64,000 nucleotides of DNA from the NCBI GenBank assembly GCA_039934035.1, contig JBDTMZ010000156.1, positions 74,973 through 138,972 on the forward strand, read 5' to 3'. Below the pieces are notes generated by a model, which was given only the letters and a program-made list of their open reading frames with translations, ran no database searches and was not told the origin of the DNA. This stretch comes from Solibacter sp039934035. GTDB lineage: Bacteria; Acidobacteriota; Terriglobia; Bryobacterales; Bryobacteraceae. Position numbers and translations under genes: made by a program. Positions 25,869 to 34,927 of the stretch are shown one piece after another (the first letter of the stretch is position 1; each line of letters opens with the position of its first letter).

Positions 25869-26258
25869 TCAGGCGGACGCGCGCGGCAGTTGCGGAATTC
25901 GGTCAAAGTGGCGGTCGCGCGTAATCAGCGTGAGGTCGTGTTCGAGCGCGAGCGCGGCAATCCACAGGTCGTTGTCGGGCACCGGCGTGCCGGCGCGCTT
26001 GAGTTGCACAAAGACTCTGGCATAGTGCTCCGCGGTCTCCCGGCCCGGGAGGAGCACAGATACAGTCGCCTTGGCCAGAAAGCGCTGCAGCAGGGCTTCG
26101 TTGCGGTGCCGCTGGGTGCCGCCCTGGAATCCGGCTTTGAGTTCTCCTAACACTATGAGCGGAATCCAGACTTCGTCGCAGGCGCCTAGATATTCGGCGA
26201 ACCGGGCATCCCCCCGCAGCAGGTCGGTGAGACGGTTGGTATCGATGGCGACTCTCAT
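25869..26258 (-). CDS. vapC: PIN-domain toxin VapC
   Basis: 129 residues. PIN-domain acidic residues are in place: AIDTNRLTDLLRG (first Asp), VLGELKAGF (Glu) and PVPDNDLWIAALALEHDL (Asp pair), with TRDRHFDRI at the end. PIN toxins cut RNA, commonly tRNA or 23S rRNA. The ATG at 26258 overlaps the antitoxin stop (ATGA), so the start six bases upstream is not used. All active-site acids are present, so unlike the two modules at 20-21 kb this one looks functional. Confidence 0.9.
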   Translation of the reverse strand: MRVAIDTNRLTDLLRGDARFAEYLGACDEVWIPLIVLGELKAGFQGGTQRHRNEALLQRFLAKATVSVLLPGRETAEHYARVFVQLKRAGTPVPDNDLWIAALALEHDLTLITRDRHFDRIPQLPRASA

Positions 26259-26509
26259 TTCCACTTATTCCGGTCGATTTTGCGCCCGGCGGCTAAGATC
26301 TGGTCGAACGCCGGGTCGGGAGTCCACTTTCCTACCAGGTCCGAAAAGTCGGCGCGTTGCCTGGCGCCGACCGCCGCCTCGCTTAGCTCTTCCACGATCA
26401 CCTGATTGAGACTCACTTTGCGATTTGCCGCTTTCCGCCGGAGCGCGATGTCCACTTCGCGCGGCACGCCGCGAACGGTGTATTGCACTAGCGATGCATG
26501 CTTCTTCAT
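26255..26509 (-). CDS. vapB: VapB-type antitoxin
   Basis: 84 residues, basic N-terminal part with a ribbon-helix-helix-like pattern (YTVRGVPREVDIALRRKAAN, KVSLNQVIVEELSEA) and a C-terminal acidic/aromatic toxin-binding tail (FSDLVGKWTPDPAFDQILAA). It overlaps vapC by 4 bp, with the antitoxin first, as in vapBC operons. Such antitoxins usually repress their own promoter together with the toxin; the operator would lie in the short gap at 26510-26587. Confidence 0.88.
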   Translation of the reverse strand: MKKHASLVQYTVRGVPREVDIALRRKAANRKVSLNQVIVEELSEAAVGARQRADFSDLVGKWTPDPAFDQILAAGRKIDRNKWK

Positions 26510-26587
26510 GCCTACATGATCGCATGATATGCAGGCACGCGAGCGCTCGCCACCGGCGTACGCGGAGGGTGTGAATGGAAGCGCGAA

Positions 26588-27046
26588 TTATTTCGCCGGC
26601 GCCGCAGGCAGCATATTCCGGATGGCCGCGATGCGCCAGCCTTGGGGCGTGCGCGTCATCAGGAAGGTACTCCACATGCTCCGCGCCGGAGCTCCATTGG
26701 CGCCCGCGATTTCGTACCGCCCGTCGGCGATCGCGGAATCCGGCGTGAGGAGCCGCACCGTCTCCACGGTGATGGTGCGCTTGCCGCCGCTGGCTTCGGA
26801 ACTCGCCATGGTGCCGCGCACCACTTGGTCACGGCCCCTGCGCCACTCGCCGGAGGACACCAACTGATCGGCATCGGCGGTAAACAGGGCTTCGGTGGCC
26901 TTCGCGTCCTTGCGATCGCGCGCATCCACGTAGCGGGCCACAATGTCCTTGACCGCGGCCTGTGCAGTCCTTTCGGACACGCTGGCCGGCGGCGGAGTCT
27001 GGGCCGCGCATACGGCAGCCATCAGGAGCAAGGTGAGAAGTCTCAT
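26588..27046 (-). CDS. Exported SnoaL/NTF2-like protein (SgcJ/EcaC type)
   Basis: 152 residues. The start at 27046 gives a signal peptide (MRLLTLLLMAAVCAAQ); an ATG at 27058 is an alternative. The core resembles the DUF4440/SnoaL fold: VKDIVARYVDARDRKDAKA, LFTADADQLVSSGEWRRGRD, VRLLTPDSAIADGRYEI and FLMTRTPQGWRIAAIRNML. Members bind small ligands or have undefined enzyme roles. It is divergent from rsmE, with about 70 bp between the starts. Confidence 0.8.
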   Translation of the reverse strand: MRLLTLLLMAAVCAAQTPPPASVSERTAQAAVKDIVARYVDARDRKDAKATEALFTADADQLVSSGEWRRGRDQVVRGTMASSEASGGKRTITVETVRLLTPDSAIADGRYEIAGANGAPARSMWSTFLMTRTPQGWRIAAIRNMLPAAPAK

Positions 27047-27115
27047 AGCTTCGTCCATCTTAGTACCGGCGGCGGCGTGCGTGGCGCGGCTGGACGCCAT
27101 GTGCCAACATGAAAT

Positions 27116-27835
27116 TTGGCACGGCGACGATTTTTTGTGGACACCATTCGCGGGGGCGCCGCGGAATTGCGCGGCGACGAAGCTCGCCACCTGACACGCG
27201 TTTTGCGGGTGGAAGAAGGGCAGCGCTTCGAGATCTCCGACAACCAGCACGCCTATCTGGCGGAGATCGAACGCGCCAAGGGCGAGCAAGTAACCTTTCG
27301 CGTGATCGAGCCCCTGCCGGCGGTCACCTCGCCGGTCTCGATCACGCTGTGCGCCTCCATCGTCAAGTTCGATCGCTTCGAGTGGATGCTCGAGAAGGCC
27401 ACGGAACTGGGCGTCGACCGCATTCTGCCGGTGGCCGCGGCGCGCACGGAGAAGGGGCTGTTCGACGCCTCACGCAAACGCAGCGAGCGCTGGCAGCGGA
27501 TCGCGCGGGAGAGCAGCCAGCAATCGCGGCGCGTGCGCATTCCCGAAATCCTGGCGGCCGTGCGTTTCGAACAGTGCCTGACGGAAACCGCCGGGCACCG
27601 CTACTTTCTGGACGAAGCCACCGCACCGCCGCTGCTCTCCCAAATTCCCGCCGAGCGGTCTGACACCGCCGCGCTGCTCATCGGACCGGAAGGCGGGTGG
27701 ACCGACCTGGAACGGCAGCAGGCGATCGAGGCGCACTGGCAGCCCGTCTCGCTGGGCCCCCTGATTCTCCGTGCGGAAACGGCCGCCTGCGCCGCACTGG
27801 CGATTGTCTGGAACGCGTGGCTCGCCGAGGCGTGA
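27116..27835 (+). CDS. rsmE: 16S rRNA m3U1498 methyltransferase RsmE
   Basis: 239 residues. It has the N-terminal PUA-like strand (ARRRFFVDTIRGGAAELRGD, EARHLTRVLRVEEGQRF), the knot-associated VKFDRFEWMLEKATELGVD, and the SPOUT knot motifs LLIGPEGGWTDLE, LGPLILRAETAACAALAIVW. RsmE methylates U1498 of 16S rRNA in the ribosomal decoding area. The initiator is probably TTG at 27116, because the first in-frame residues match the family start. Metallophosphoesterase genes follow. Confidence 0.92.
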   Translation: MARRRFFVDTIRGGAAELRGDEARHLTRVLRVEEGQRFEISDNQHAYLAEIERAKGEQVTFRVIEPLPAVTSPVSITLCASIVKFDRFEWMLEKATELGVDRILPVAAARTEKGLFDASRKRSERWQRIARESSQQSRRVRIPEILAAVRFEQCLTETAGHRYFLDEATAPPLLSQIPAERSDTAALLIGPEGGWTDLERQQAIEAHWQPVSLGPLILRAETAACAALAIVWNAWLAEA

Positions 27836-27851
27836 GAAAATAAGACGAACA

Positions 27852-29000
27852 GTGACGAATTTTCCCCTGGATACGGTCCTCATCCTGGTTTTTGCGTTTG
27901 TGCATTGGCGGATCACGCGGCTGTTGCTGGCCGGCACGTCGCGCCGCTGGGTACGCGTGTGCATTCTGGCCTTCGCCATTCTTATAGCGGCAGCGTACGC
28001 CTTCACCTTTTCGCGCGTGGGCGCCGCGCTGCGAATGCCGACCGCGATTGCCAGCATTCTGGGCGCGGGCTCGCTGACCTATTTCATGACGCTTACCGGG
28101 GTGCTGACGATCTATCAGGTGCTGCACGCCGCGCGCCGGGCGTTGCCGCCGGAGACCGACGCCGGACGGCGCCGCCTGCTCGATGCGGCGGGCGGAGTGC
28201 TGATGGCCGCGCCCTTCGCCGCGGTGGGCTATGGAGCTTTCATCCAGCGCACGGATTTTCGCGTGCGCGAGGTGGATGTCCCGCTGGTCAATCTTCCGCC
28301 CGATCTCGAAGGTCTGCGCATCCTGCACCTCAGCGACATCCATCTCAGCGCTTTCTTGAGCGAAGCGGAATTCGCACGCGTGGTGGATTCCGCGCAGGCG
28401 CTGCATCCGCACCTCGCCGTGGTGACCGGCGATCTGATCAGTGGTCATACCGACCCGCTGGATGCCTGCATTCGCCAGTTGGTGCGCATCAAAGCCGACG
28501 CCGGCATCTTCGCCTGCATGGGCAATCACGAACGCTATGCGCGGGTGGAAGCTTATACCGCGCGGGAATCCGCCCGACTGGGAATGCGCTTCCTGCGCAG
28601 CCAGTCGCAGGCTCTCCGTTTCGGCAATGCCACCGTGAATCTGGTGGGCCTCGACTTCGAATCGCAGCGCTCCCGGGGGGCTTACCTGCGCGGCGCGGAA
28701 CGCCTGATCGTGCCCGGGGCCACCAACATTTTGCTGCAGCACAATCCCGACGTGTTTCCCGAGGCTGCCCGTCAGGGGTATAATTTGCTGCTTGCGGGGC
28801 ATACGCATGGCGGACAGGTTACGGTGGAAATTCTGGATCAGGCAATTAACCCGGCGCGCTTCTTTACACCCTATGTTTACGGCCTGTATCGCCAGGGAGA
28901 CGCCGCAGCTTATGTCACGCGCGGAATCGGCACGATCGGCATTCCAGCCCGGATCGGAGCACCGCCGGAGATTTCTCTCTTGAGACTTAGAAAGGCCTAA
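27852..29000 (+). CDS. Membrane-anchored metallophosphoesterase (YaeI-like)
   Basis: 382 residues. The first 120 residues hold several TM helices (TVLILVFAFVHWRI, VCILAFAILIAAAYAF, ILGAGSLTYFMTLTGVLTI). The calcineurin-like phosphoesterase domain begins at about residue 155 with its metal motifs in order: ILHLSDIHL (DxH), VVTGDLI (GD), CMGNHERY (GNHE), and LLLAGHTHGGQV (GHxH). The GTG start at 27852 is preferred to the in-frame ATG inside rsmE. The resemblance is to membrane YaeI/UDP-diacylglucosamine-type hydrolases, but the substrate is not decidable. Confidence 0.88.
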   Translation: MTNFPLDTVLILVFAFVHWRITRLLLAGTSRRWVRVCILAFAILIAAAYAFTFSRVGAALRMPTAIASILGAGSLTYFMTLTGVLTIYQVLHAARRALPPETDAGRRRLLDAAGGVLMAAPFAAVGYGAFIQRTDFRVREVDVPLVNLPPDLEGLRILHLSDIHLSAFLSEAEFARVVDSAQALHPHLAVVTGDLISGHTDPLDACIRQLVRIKADAGIFACMGNHERYARVEAYTARESARLGMRFLRSQSQALRFGNATVNLVGLDFESQRSRGAYLRGAERLIVPGATNILLQHNPDVFPEAARQGYNLLLAGHTHGGQVTVEILDQAINPARFFTPYVYGLYRQGDAAAYVTRGIGTIGIPARIGAPPEISLLRLRKA

Positions 29001-29012
29001 CCCGGTTTTCAC

Positions 29013-29753
29013 GTGCGATATCTCATCCTCAGCGATCTTCACGCCAATCTCGAAGCTCTGGAAGCCGTCATCGCGCAATCCGCGGGGCAGTACGACCGTG
29101 CGCTGTGCTGCGGCGATCTTGTAGGCTACGGGGCGGACCCGAATTCCGTCTGCGACTGGGTGCGCGCCGACTGCGCGGCCGTGGTGCGCGGCAATCACGA
29201 TCGCGCGTCCACCGGGCAGGACGATCTGGAGTGGTTCAACCCGGTGGCTCGCAGCGCGGCCGTATGGACGCTGGAAAATCTGTCGCGGGAGAACACGGAG
29301 TACATTCTCCAGTTGCCGCGCGGCCCGCTCACGGTGGATGGATTCCAGCTATTCCACGGCTCGCCTTACGACGAAGATGAGTACGTGATCGCCGCCGGGG
29401 AAGCCGGGCAGGCCTTCGGGTATCTCGAAGCGCGGGTGGGGTTCTTCGGCCACACGCACGTGCAGGGCGGATTCATCTGGAATCAAGGCCGCGTCGAGAC
29501 CATTCTGCGGACGCCGGCGGGCAGCGAGTCGCAGATGCTGGCAATCGACCCCGGCTGCGCGTATATGATCAACCCGGGCTCCTGCGGCCAACCCCGCGAT
29601 GGCGATGCGCGCGCGGCCTATGCCATTTACGATGCGGGAGAACGCGAAGTGACTTACTACCGCGTGAAGTACAATCTTGCCGCCGCGCAGAAGAAGATTC
29701 ACGCCGCCGGGCTTCCGTCGATCCTGGCCGATCGCCTGGCCGTGGGCCGCTAG
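29013..29753 (+). CDS. Metallophosphoesterase (YfcE/MJ0936-like)
   Basis: 246 residues, soluble. All dimetal motifs are present: LILSDLHANLEAL, CGDLVGYGADPN, VRGNHDRAS, LFHGSPYDEDEYV and GFFGHTHVQGG. The type matches small cytosolic phosphodiesterases near YfcE. The start is the GTG at 29013, 12 bases after the preceding phosphoesterase gene. Having two different calcineurin-type enzymes in tandem suggests related substrates. Confidence 0.9.
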   Translation: MRYLILSDLHANLEALEAVIAQSAGQYDRALCCGDLVGYGADPNSVCDWVRADCAAVVRGNHDRASTGQDDLEWFNPVARSAAVWTLENLSRENTEYILQLPRGPLTVDGFQLFHGSPYDEDEYVIAAGEAGQAFGYLEARVGFFGHTHVQGGFIWNQGRVETILRTPAGSESQMLAIDPGCAYMINPGSCGQPRDGDARAAYAIYDAGEREVTYYRVKYNLAAAQKKIHAAGLPSILADRLAVGR

Positions 29754-29761
29754 CCCGAGCG

Positions 29762-31861
29762 ATGAAACTCACTCGCGAGAACGCCGCCGCACTGGCTGTG
29801 CTGGCGGTCGTGCTGCTGCTGAATGGCTGGGCGTTGCGCGCGGATCTGCATTCGGGCGGCGTCGATCTCAACGACAACGTGTCGCATTTCCGCCTGCTCT
29901 CGGGCATGGTGTCCGCGCTGGAATCGGGCGGCAATCCCCTGGATTTCTGGAGTCCCGAGTGGTCGTTCGGTTTTCCGCTGGTGCGTGTCTACCAACCGCT
30001 GGCGCATCTTCTGGTGGTGGCCCTGTACTTCGCGTTGGGCAAAAGTGTCGGGCTGATGACCGTGTTTGTGTGGACGCGCTACCTTGCGGTAGTGCTGCTG
30101 CCGCTGAGCTTCTTCGCGTTGGTGCGCTGTCTCAAGCTGCCGCGCTCCGCCGCTCTTGCCGCGGCCTGCCTCGCACCGATGATTTCCACGCCGCAACTCT
30201 ACGGCCTGGAATACGAGAGCTACGTGTGGGCCGGCTTCGGCCTGTTTCCGCAAGCGGTGGCCACGCACTTCCTGCTGCTCGCGCTGGGCTGCGGGTACCG
30301 TGCGCTGCGCGGCGGGGCATCGGCGGTGCTGGCCGGAGTACTGTTGGGGTGCGCCTTTCTGTGCCAGTTCGTGTACGGGTACATGGGGGCGCTGTCCATC
30401 GTGCTGCTGGCGCTGCTGCCTGAAAGGAAAAGCGCGCCGGAGTCCGCGCTGGCCGGGAGGCTCAAGCGCGTGGCATGGATGGGCGTTACCGCCCTCGCGC
30501 TCGCCGCTTTCCAGCTTCTTCCTCTGTGGATCGATCGCGCGCTGATCAATCCCACGCCGGCGGACCAGTTGTGGAAGTCCGACTCGTTCGGCGCCGGACA
30601 GGTGTTGGGATGGCTGGTCACGGGCCAACTGCTGGATCATGGACGCCTGCCCGTGTTGTCGCTGCTCGCGCTCGCCGGCGCGATTTTGCTGGGGCTGCGG
30701 CATTTCTCGAGCGCAGGAATGGGAATGCCAGGGAAGTTTGCGCTGGCCGGCGCGGGCCTGTGGCTCCTGCTCTTCTGCGGCCGGCCGCTTTGGGGGCCCG
30801 CGCTGTATTTGTTCGGCGTAACGCGCGATCTACCTTTGCATCGCGTGCTGGCGGGCGCGCAAATCTTTCTGGTGCTGCTCGCCGCCATCGCATTTGCCGC
30901 CCTGTGGGACCTGGTGGCGCAGCGCGTGCACATCGCCGCGGCGGCGACGGTCGCGCTGGCGCTGCTGTATCCGATGGCGGCGGACCGCACGCAGTATCTC
31001 GACCTCAACGCGTCCCGCCTGCAGCGCACCGTGGAGTCCATGCAGGCGGACCGTCCCGCGCTCGATGGCCTGCTGGCGGCTCTGCGGCGGAACGGCGGAC
31101 GCGCCTTCGCGGGTCTAAATACCGCCACCAGTTGGGGCCCCAGTTTCCGGGTCGGCGCCGTGCCCATGTATCACGTGTTGGCGGCGGCGGGGATTCCCAC
31201 TGTGGGTTATCTCTCGCACACCATGGCGCTGACCGCGCCGGTCCTGCTGGATTTCGGTGAGCGGAATCCCGCCCACTATCGCCTCTTCGACGTCACCAGT
31301 TTTATTGTGCCGTCGAATACACGGTATCCGGTGCCGCCGTTCCTCAAAGCGGGTGCGGTGTTCGGCCGCTTTCAGATTTATGAGACTCCCGCCAACGGTT
31401 ACTTCGATCTCGTCGACGTGACGGAGGGGCTGCCCCTGGAGCGCGATTCGTTCGGCGATGCGGGCCGATCGTGGTTGCGTGGTCCCGACCTGGCGCAGCG
31501 GCGGCACACGTGGTTCGGGCTTCCCGGAGAGCGGCCCCAAGTCCCGCCTGCAGTTCCCGCGACGCCGCCCGGCGAGATCGCGTCCGCAGGCGAAAGCGCA
31601 GGCGCTTACCGCGCCACATGGGAGGCTCAGCGTCCCGCGTGGGCCCTGTTTAAAATGACGTACCACCCCAACTGGAAGGCATCGCTTGACGGGCGTCCGG
31701 CGCCGCTCGCGATGGTTTCCCCGGGCTTCGCCGCAGTGCCGGCGCCGGCCGGGCGCCACACGCTCGAAATGCGTTATCAAGGCAGCGCCTGGAAACTCTG
31801 GCTGGCGCTCGGCGGGATGCTCGCGGCCGCCGGCCTGGCATTTGTCGAGCGGCGGGTTTAG
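29762..31861 (+). CDS. Large polytopic membrane protein (YfhO / PTPS-related type)
   Basis: 699 residues with about 10-12 TM helices, among them AAALAVLAVVLLLNGW, LAHLLVVALYFALGKSV, YLAVVLLPLSFFALV, and AGVLLGCAFLCQFVYGYM, then a large non-membrane C-terminal part and a final helix (LALGGMLAAAGLAFVE). The loop after the first helix has a conserved-looking DLNDNVSHF. The layout is that of GT-C-like 'YfhO' or '6-pyruvoyl-tetrahydropterin synthase-related' membrane proteins, possibly glycosyltransferases. No substrate call is justified. It starts eight bases after the phosphoesterase. Confidence 0.7.
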   Translation: MKLTRENAAALAVLAVVLLLNGWALRADLHSGGVDLNDNVSHFRLLSGMVSALESGGNPLDFWSPEWSFGFPLVRVYQPLAHLLVVALYFALGKSVGLMTVFVWTRYLAVVLLPLSFFALVRCLKLPRSAALAAACLAPMISTPQLYGLEYESYVWAGFGLFPQAVATHFLLLALGCGYRALRGGASAVLAGVLLGCAFLCQFVYGYMGALSIVLLALLPERKSAPESALAGRLKRVAWMGVTALALAAFQLLPLWIDRALINPTPADQLWKSDSFGAGQVLGWLVTGQLLDHGRLPVLSLLALAGAILLGLRHFSSAGMGMPGKFALAGAGLWLLLFCGRPLWGPALYLFGVTRDLPLHRVLAGAQIFLVLLAAIAFAALWDLVAQRVHIAAAATVALALLYPMAADRTQYLDLNASRLQRTVESMQADRPALDGLLAALRRNGGRAFAGLNTATSWGPSFRVGAVPMYHVLAAAGIPTVGYLSHTMALTAPVLLDFGERNPAHYRLFDVTSFIVPSNTRYPVPPFLKAGAVFGRFQIYETPANGYFDLVDVTEGLPLERDSFGDAGRSWLRGPDLAQRRHTWFGLPGERPQVPPAVPATPPGEIASAGESAGAYRATWEAQRPAWALFKMTYHPNWKASLDGRPAPLAMVSPGFAAVPAPAGRHTLEMRYQGSAWKLWLALGGMLAAAGLAFVERRV

Positions 31862-32598
31862 TACATCACCCAGCCTCCATCGACATTCAGCACTTGCCCG
31901 GTCATGCCGTCGCTCAGTTCCGAACTCAGAAACAGACAGACGCGCGCCACGTCCAGCGGCAGGATTCTTCGCTGCAGACTCTGCTGTGCCACGATACTCC
32001 GCGCCAACTCCTCCGGTAGCACCTTCGCCTCCGATTCCGTCTGGATCGCTCCCGGCGTGATGCAATTCACGTGAACGTTGCGCGGCCCCATCTCGCGCGC
32101 CACCGATCGCGTCAGCCCGATCACACCGCCCTTGGACGACACGTAGTGCGCCAGCAGGCCCATCCCCAGATGAAAGGTCACCGAGGAGAGGTTGACCACC
32201 TTCCCGCTGCGCCGCGCCGTCATGTGCGGCAACACCAGTTGCAGGGTATGGAACATGCTCTTGAGATTGATGTCGTGCATCTCGTCCCACTGCGCCTCGC
32301 TCATTTCGAGAAACGCCTGACGCGGATAGATGCCGGCATTATTGATCAGCACGTCGATACCGCCGGCGCGCGCCGCCCCGTCTATCCATGCGGCGAGGTC
32401 GGCCCGGCGTCGCACGTCTCCGGCATAGGCAGTGGCTTTTCCGCCCGCTTGGACGATGGAGGCGGCAACCTTTTCGCAGCCTTCCACGTCCCGGTCTAAT
32501 ATATGTACATGCGCGCCATGATCGGCAAAAAGCCGCGCTATGGCCTCGCCGATTCCGGTGGCTGCGCCGCTGACCATGGCGACCCGATTCTTGAGCAT
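31858..32598 (-). CDS. Short-chain dehydrogenase/reductase
   Basis: 246 residues. The SDR signature is complete: Rossmann SGAATGIGEAI, NNAG (LINNAGIYP), catalytic Ser (VNLSSVTFH), YxxxK (YVSSK) and the C-terminal VDGGWVMY. The substrate is unknown; the size and tail fit classical SDRs. The ATG at 32598 (MLKNRVAMVSG) is used instead of a far-upstream ATG. It runs convergently against the polytopic membrane protein gene, the two sharing 4 bp at their 3' ends. Confidence 0.93.
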   Translation of the reverse strand: MLKNRVAMVSGAATGIGEAIARLFADHGAHVHILDRDVEGCEKVAASIVQAGGKATAYAGDVRRRADLAAWIDGAARAGGIDVLINNAGIYPRQAFLEMSEAQWDEMHDINLKSMFHTLQLVLPHMTARRSGKVVNLSSVTFHLGMGLLAHYVSSKGGVIGLTRSVAREMGPRNVHVNCITPGAIQTESEAKVLPEELARSIVAQQSLQRRILPLDVARVCLFLSSELSDGMTGQVLNVDGGWVMY

Positions 32599-32686
32599 GG
32601 CCACATCATAACCTGCGCTCGCAGAGCGGCAGAAAGGTGTGGGTTCGCAGGGCGGAGCATGGCGTGCTCTTACCGGATCAACTTCT

Positions 32687-34171
32687 ATGCACCTTGACCT
32701 TCTTCTCTGCTGCCTGGCCCTTTTCTCGCCCCATGCCGGGGACGATTCCGCGAAGACGCCGGTGTCAGACCCTCCCGCGTCCAACGCGCCGGCTGTCCTC
32801 TCCCGTACAAAAGCATTGCCTCCGTCCGATGCCGCGACCGGCGGCGGAGACCCTGCGCCAAACGGGCCGGCGCCGGGCAATGTGCTGCCGGTCGCGCCCA
32901 ATCCCGTGGTAATTCAAGCGGAGGAACGCTCCGTAAACTGGGTGGGCCTGACCCGCGGCGGACTCAGCTTCATTGGCGTGATGCACGCCTTTCGCCTGGC
33001 CACAGAGGCAGGCACGCGCGCCGGCGGTTTCGGCCTGGGCGATGGCTACACGTCGAGCGTGGCCCGCCTGCATGGCTGGGCCGATGGCGACCCGTTTTAT
33101 GTGAACTACGTCGGCCACCCCATGCAGGGCGCGGTCGCCAATGCCCTATGGCAAATTAATGATCGCCGCTTCGCCCACGTGGAATTCGGGCGCGCCCCGG
33201 ATTATTGGAAGAGCAAACTGCGCGGCGCCGCCTTTGCCTGGGCCTTCAGCGAGCAGTTTGAAATCGGTCCCTTGAGTGAAGCGTCCATCGGCCATATTCA
33301 GCGCGATTTTCCGCAGCAGGGTCTGGTCGATCACGTGGTGACTCCCTCCATCGGCCTGGCGTGGAGCATTGGGGAGGATGTGCTCGACCGGTACGTGGTT
33401 CGCCCCATCGAGGATCGCACTTATAATCGCTGGGTGCGGCTGGCGGCGCGCGGCTTTCTGAATCCGGCGCGCAGTTTCGCCAACGTATTGGCGTTGCGGC
33501 CGCCGTGGTATCGCACGTCGCGCGCCGGCATTCTCGGGTACGCTCCCATGACGGACGCCAGACTCACCGCGGATGCGGCTGCCGCGGGCGCGGGCGGTGC
33601 GTCCCCGGACTTGCCGGCTGCCGCTCCCTTCGAATTCGCTCCCCTGCCGGTGTGGCGCCAATTCGGCGCCAATCCCTGTGCGGGCGGCGGCGGAGAGGCC
33701 GCATGGCGCTTCGTCAGGGACTGGCAACTCGTGGCGACGGTGAGCGGGTGCAAGGTGATGGGACTGCCGGAAAATGTTAGCGCCGACACACTGCTCTACC
33801 AGATTGGGCCGCGCTGGACGCCGGCCGCCGGTGGGAAATGGTCGCCTTATGCGCATCTGCTGATCGGTGGGTTGAAAGTCACGCAGGAGCGCTTGGACCC
33901 AGCCGCGCAGGCGGCCGTGCTCGCCGCCAACCGGCAGCTCGACCCGTCACTCCATTACACGCTTCACGATCAGTACACGACGACCACGGAGGCCAACGCG
34001 CTCGCGGTCACCGCCGGCATCGGGGTGGACTATAAGTTGAACTCCGCCTTCGCACTGCGCATCGCCAATCTGGAATACCTGCGAGCTCATGCGCCGGCGA
34101 TGGGCGGAGTTACTTACGGCCAGGGGTTTCAGATGAGTGCCGGGATGGTGTTGCGGCTCGGCACGTGGTAG
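32687..34171 (+). CDS. Outer-membrane-type protein of unknown family, exported (possibly DUF3943-like)
   Basis: 494 residues. A signal peptide (MHLDLLLCCLALFSPHAG) is followed by a Pro/Ala-rich low-complexity stretch. After it come an aromatic-rich region (SVNWVGLTRGGLSFIGVMHA, YVNYVGHPMQGAVANALWQI) and strands compatible with a beta-barrel (GYAPMTDARL, WRFVRDWQLVATVSG, YAHLLIGGLKV, MVLRLGTW) ending with Trp after Gly-Thr, a typical barrel end. The pattern 'YVGHPMQG' recalls DUF3943 proteins, but I cannot confirm this. It is divergent from the SDR gene. Confidence 0.6.
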   Translation: MHLDLLLCCLALFSPHAGDDSAKTPVSDPPASNAPAVLSRTKALPPSDAATGGGDPAPNGPAPGNVLPVAPNPVVIQAEERSVNWVGLTRGGLSFIGVMHAFRLATEAGTRAGGFGLGDGYTSSVARLHGWADGDPFYVNYVGHPMQGAVANALWQINDRRFAHVEFGRAPDYWKSKLRGAAFAWAFSEQFEIGPLSEASIGHIQRDFPQQGLVDHVVTPSIGLAWSIGEDVLDRYVVRPIEDRTYNRWVRLAARGFLNPARSFANVLALRPPWYRTSRAGILGYAPMTDARLTADAAAAGAGGASPDLPAAAPFEFAPLPVWRQFGANPCAGGGGEAAWRFVRDWQLVATVSGCKVMGLPENVSADTLLYQIGPRWTPAAGGKWSPYAHLLIGGLKVTQERLDPAAQAAVLAANRQLDPSLHYTLHDQYTTTTEANALAVTAGIGVDYKLNSAFALRIANLEYLRAHAPAMGGVTYGQGFQMSAGMVLRLGTW

Positions 34172-34207
34172 GGCAGGGAATCGCCTTCGCCGCCGTCGCG
34201 CGAAAGC

Positions 34208-34543
34208 CTATTTCTTGCCGGAAGGCTCTGGCATCACCACACGGGCCGCTTCGCCGCGCGATTCCTTGCGCGCTTGTTGCGCTGCCGCCTGGTCTTTGAA
34301 GCGTTCGAAGCGGATGGCCTCTGCTACGCCGGAAGGCTTCACCGCAACGCGGTCCGCCTCGCCGGCCGGTTGGCTGGCGACCTCTTTGCGGTCGCCACGA
34401 TCAGTCGCCGCCTGGCGCGCTGCTGCTCGCTCTTTCGCGCGCTCCCAGCGGATAGCCTCGCGCACATCGGCCTGGCCAAACGCCTGCACGGCGCTGCCGG
34501 CCAGCATGCCGGCAAGTACGGTAGCACTCAGCAATTTGCCCAT
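34208..34543 (-). CDS. Small exported protein with an internal duplication
   Basis: 111 residues, signal peptide (MGKLLSATVLAGMLAGSAVQ), with a strong AGGAGGT before the ATG. The mature chain contains the same helical unit twice: VREAIRWERAKERAAARQAA and, about 45 residues later, VAEAIRFERFKDQAAAQQAR. Both are charged, alanine-rich helices joined by a Gly/Asp/Ser linker. The family is unknown to me. The arrangement looks like a small periplasmic stress- or chaperone-type protein, but that is a guess. Confidence 0.6.
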   Translation of the reverse strand: MGKLLSATVLAGMLAGSAVQAFGQADVREAIRWERAKERAAARQAATDRGDRKEVASQPAGEADRVAVKPSGVAEAIRFERFKDQAAAQQARKESRGEAARVVMPEPSGKK

Positions 34544-34927
34544 ATAGAACCTCCTGACGGGGGAAATGCACGTGGCGTGCCAGTACGCCAAACGCAGGAG
34601 AAATCGGGGGGTTCGGGCTGCGAGGCCCTCCCGAATACGCAAATTATGCCGGTAATTCAGGAGGTGCGCCGCCGTACACTCGAAGCCGCGTTGAAGTCGC
34701 GGACCGACACGATTTCAGCGGACTACACCCGCGCGACCGGTGCCGGCCCGCGAGCAACACTCTAAATCGGATCTCATTCCGCCGGCATCTGGAGGAAAGG
34801 GAAGCTGTCGCCTGGCCGATGCCGGGCTCAGGCTCGCGCACCAAAGAGGGGATGGGATCGGGCCGGCGCGGAGGATGCTCACACAGGCAGCCTGCGGCGG
34901 CGAACGCTGCTGTTAACGGATCGCTAC
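34544..34927. other. 384-bp intergenic region between divergent genes, no confident feature
   Basis: It carries the upstream regions of the duplicated small protein (minus) and of the multihaem cytochrome (plus). The minus-strand AGGAGGT lies at its left end. No clear -35/-10 pair, riboswitch or repeat was recognised, and overlapping frames in this gap have no protein-like sequence. Confidence 0.4.
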
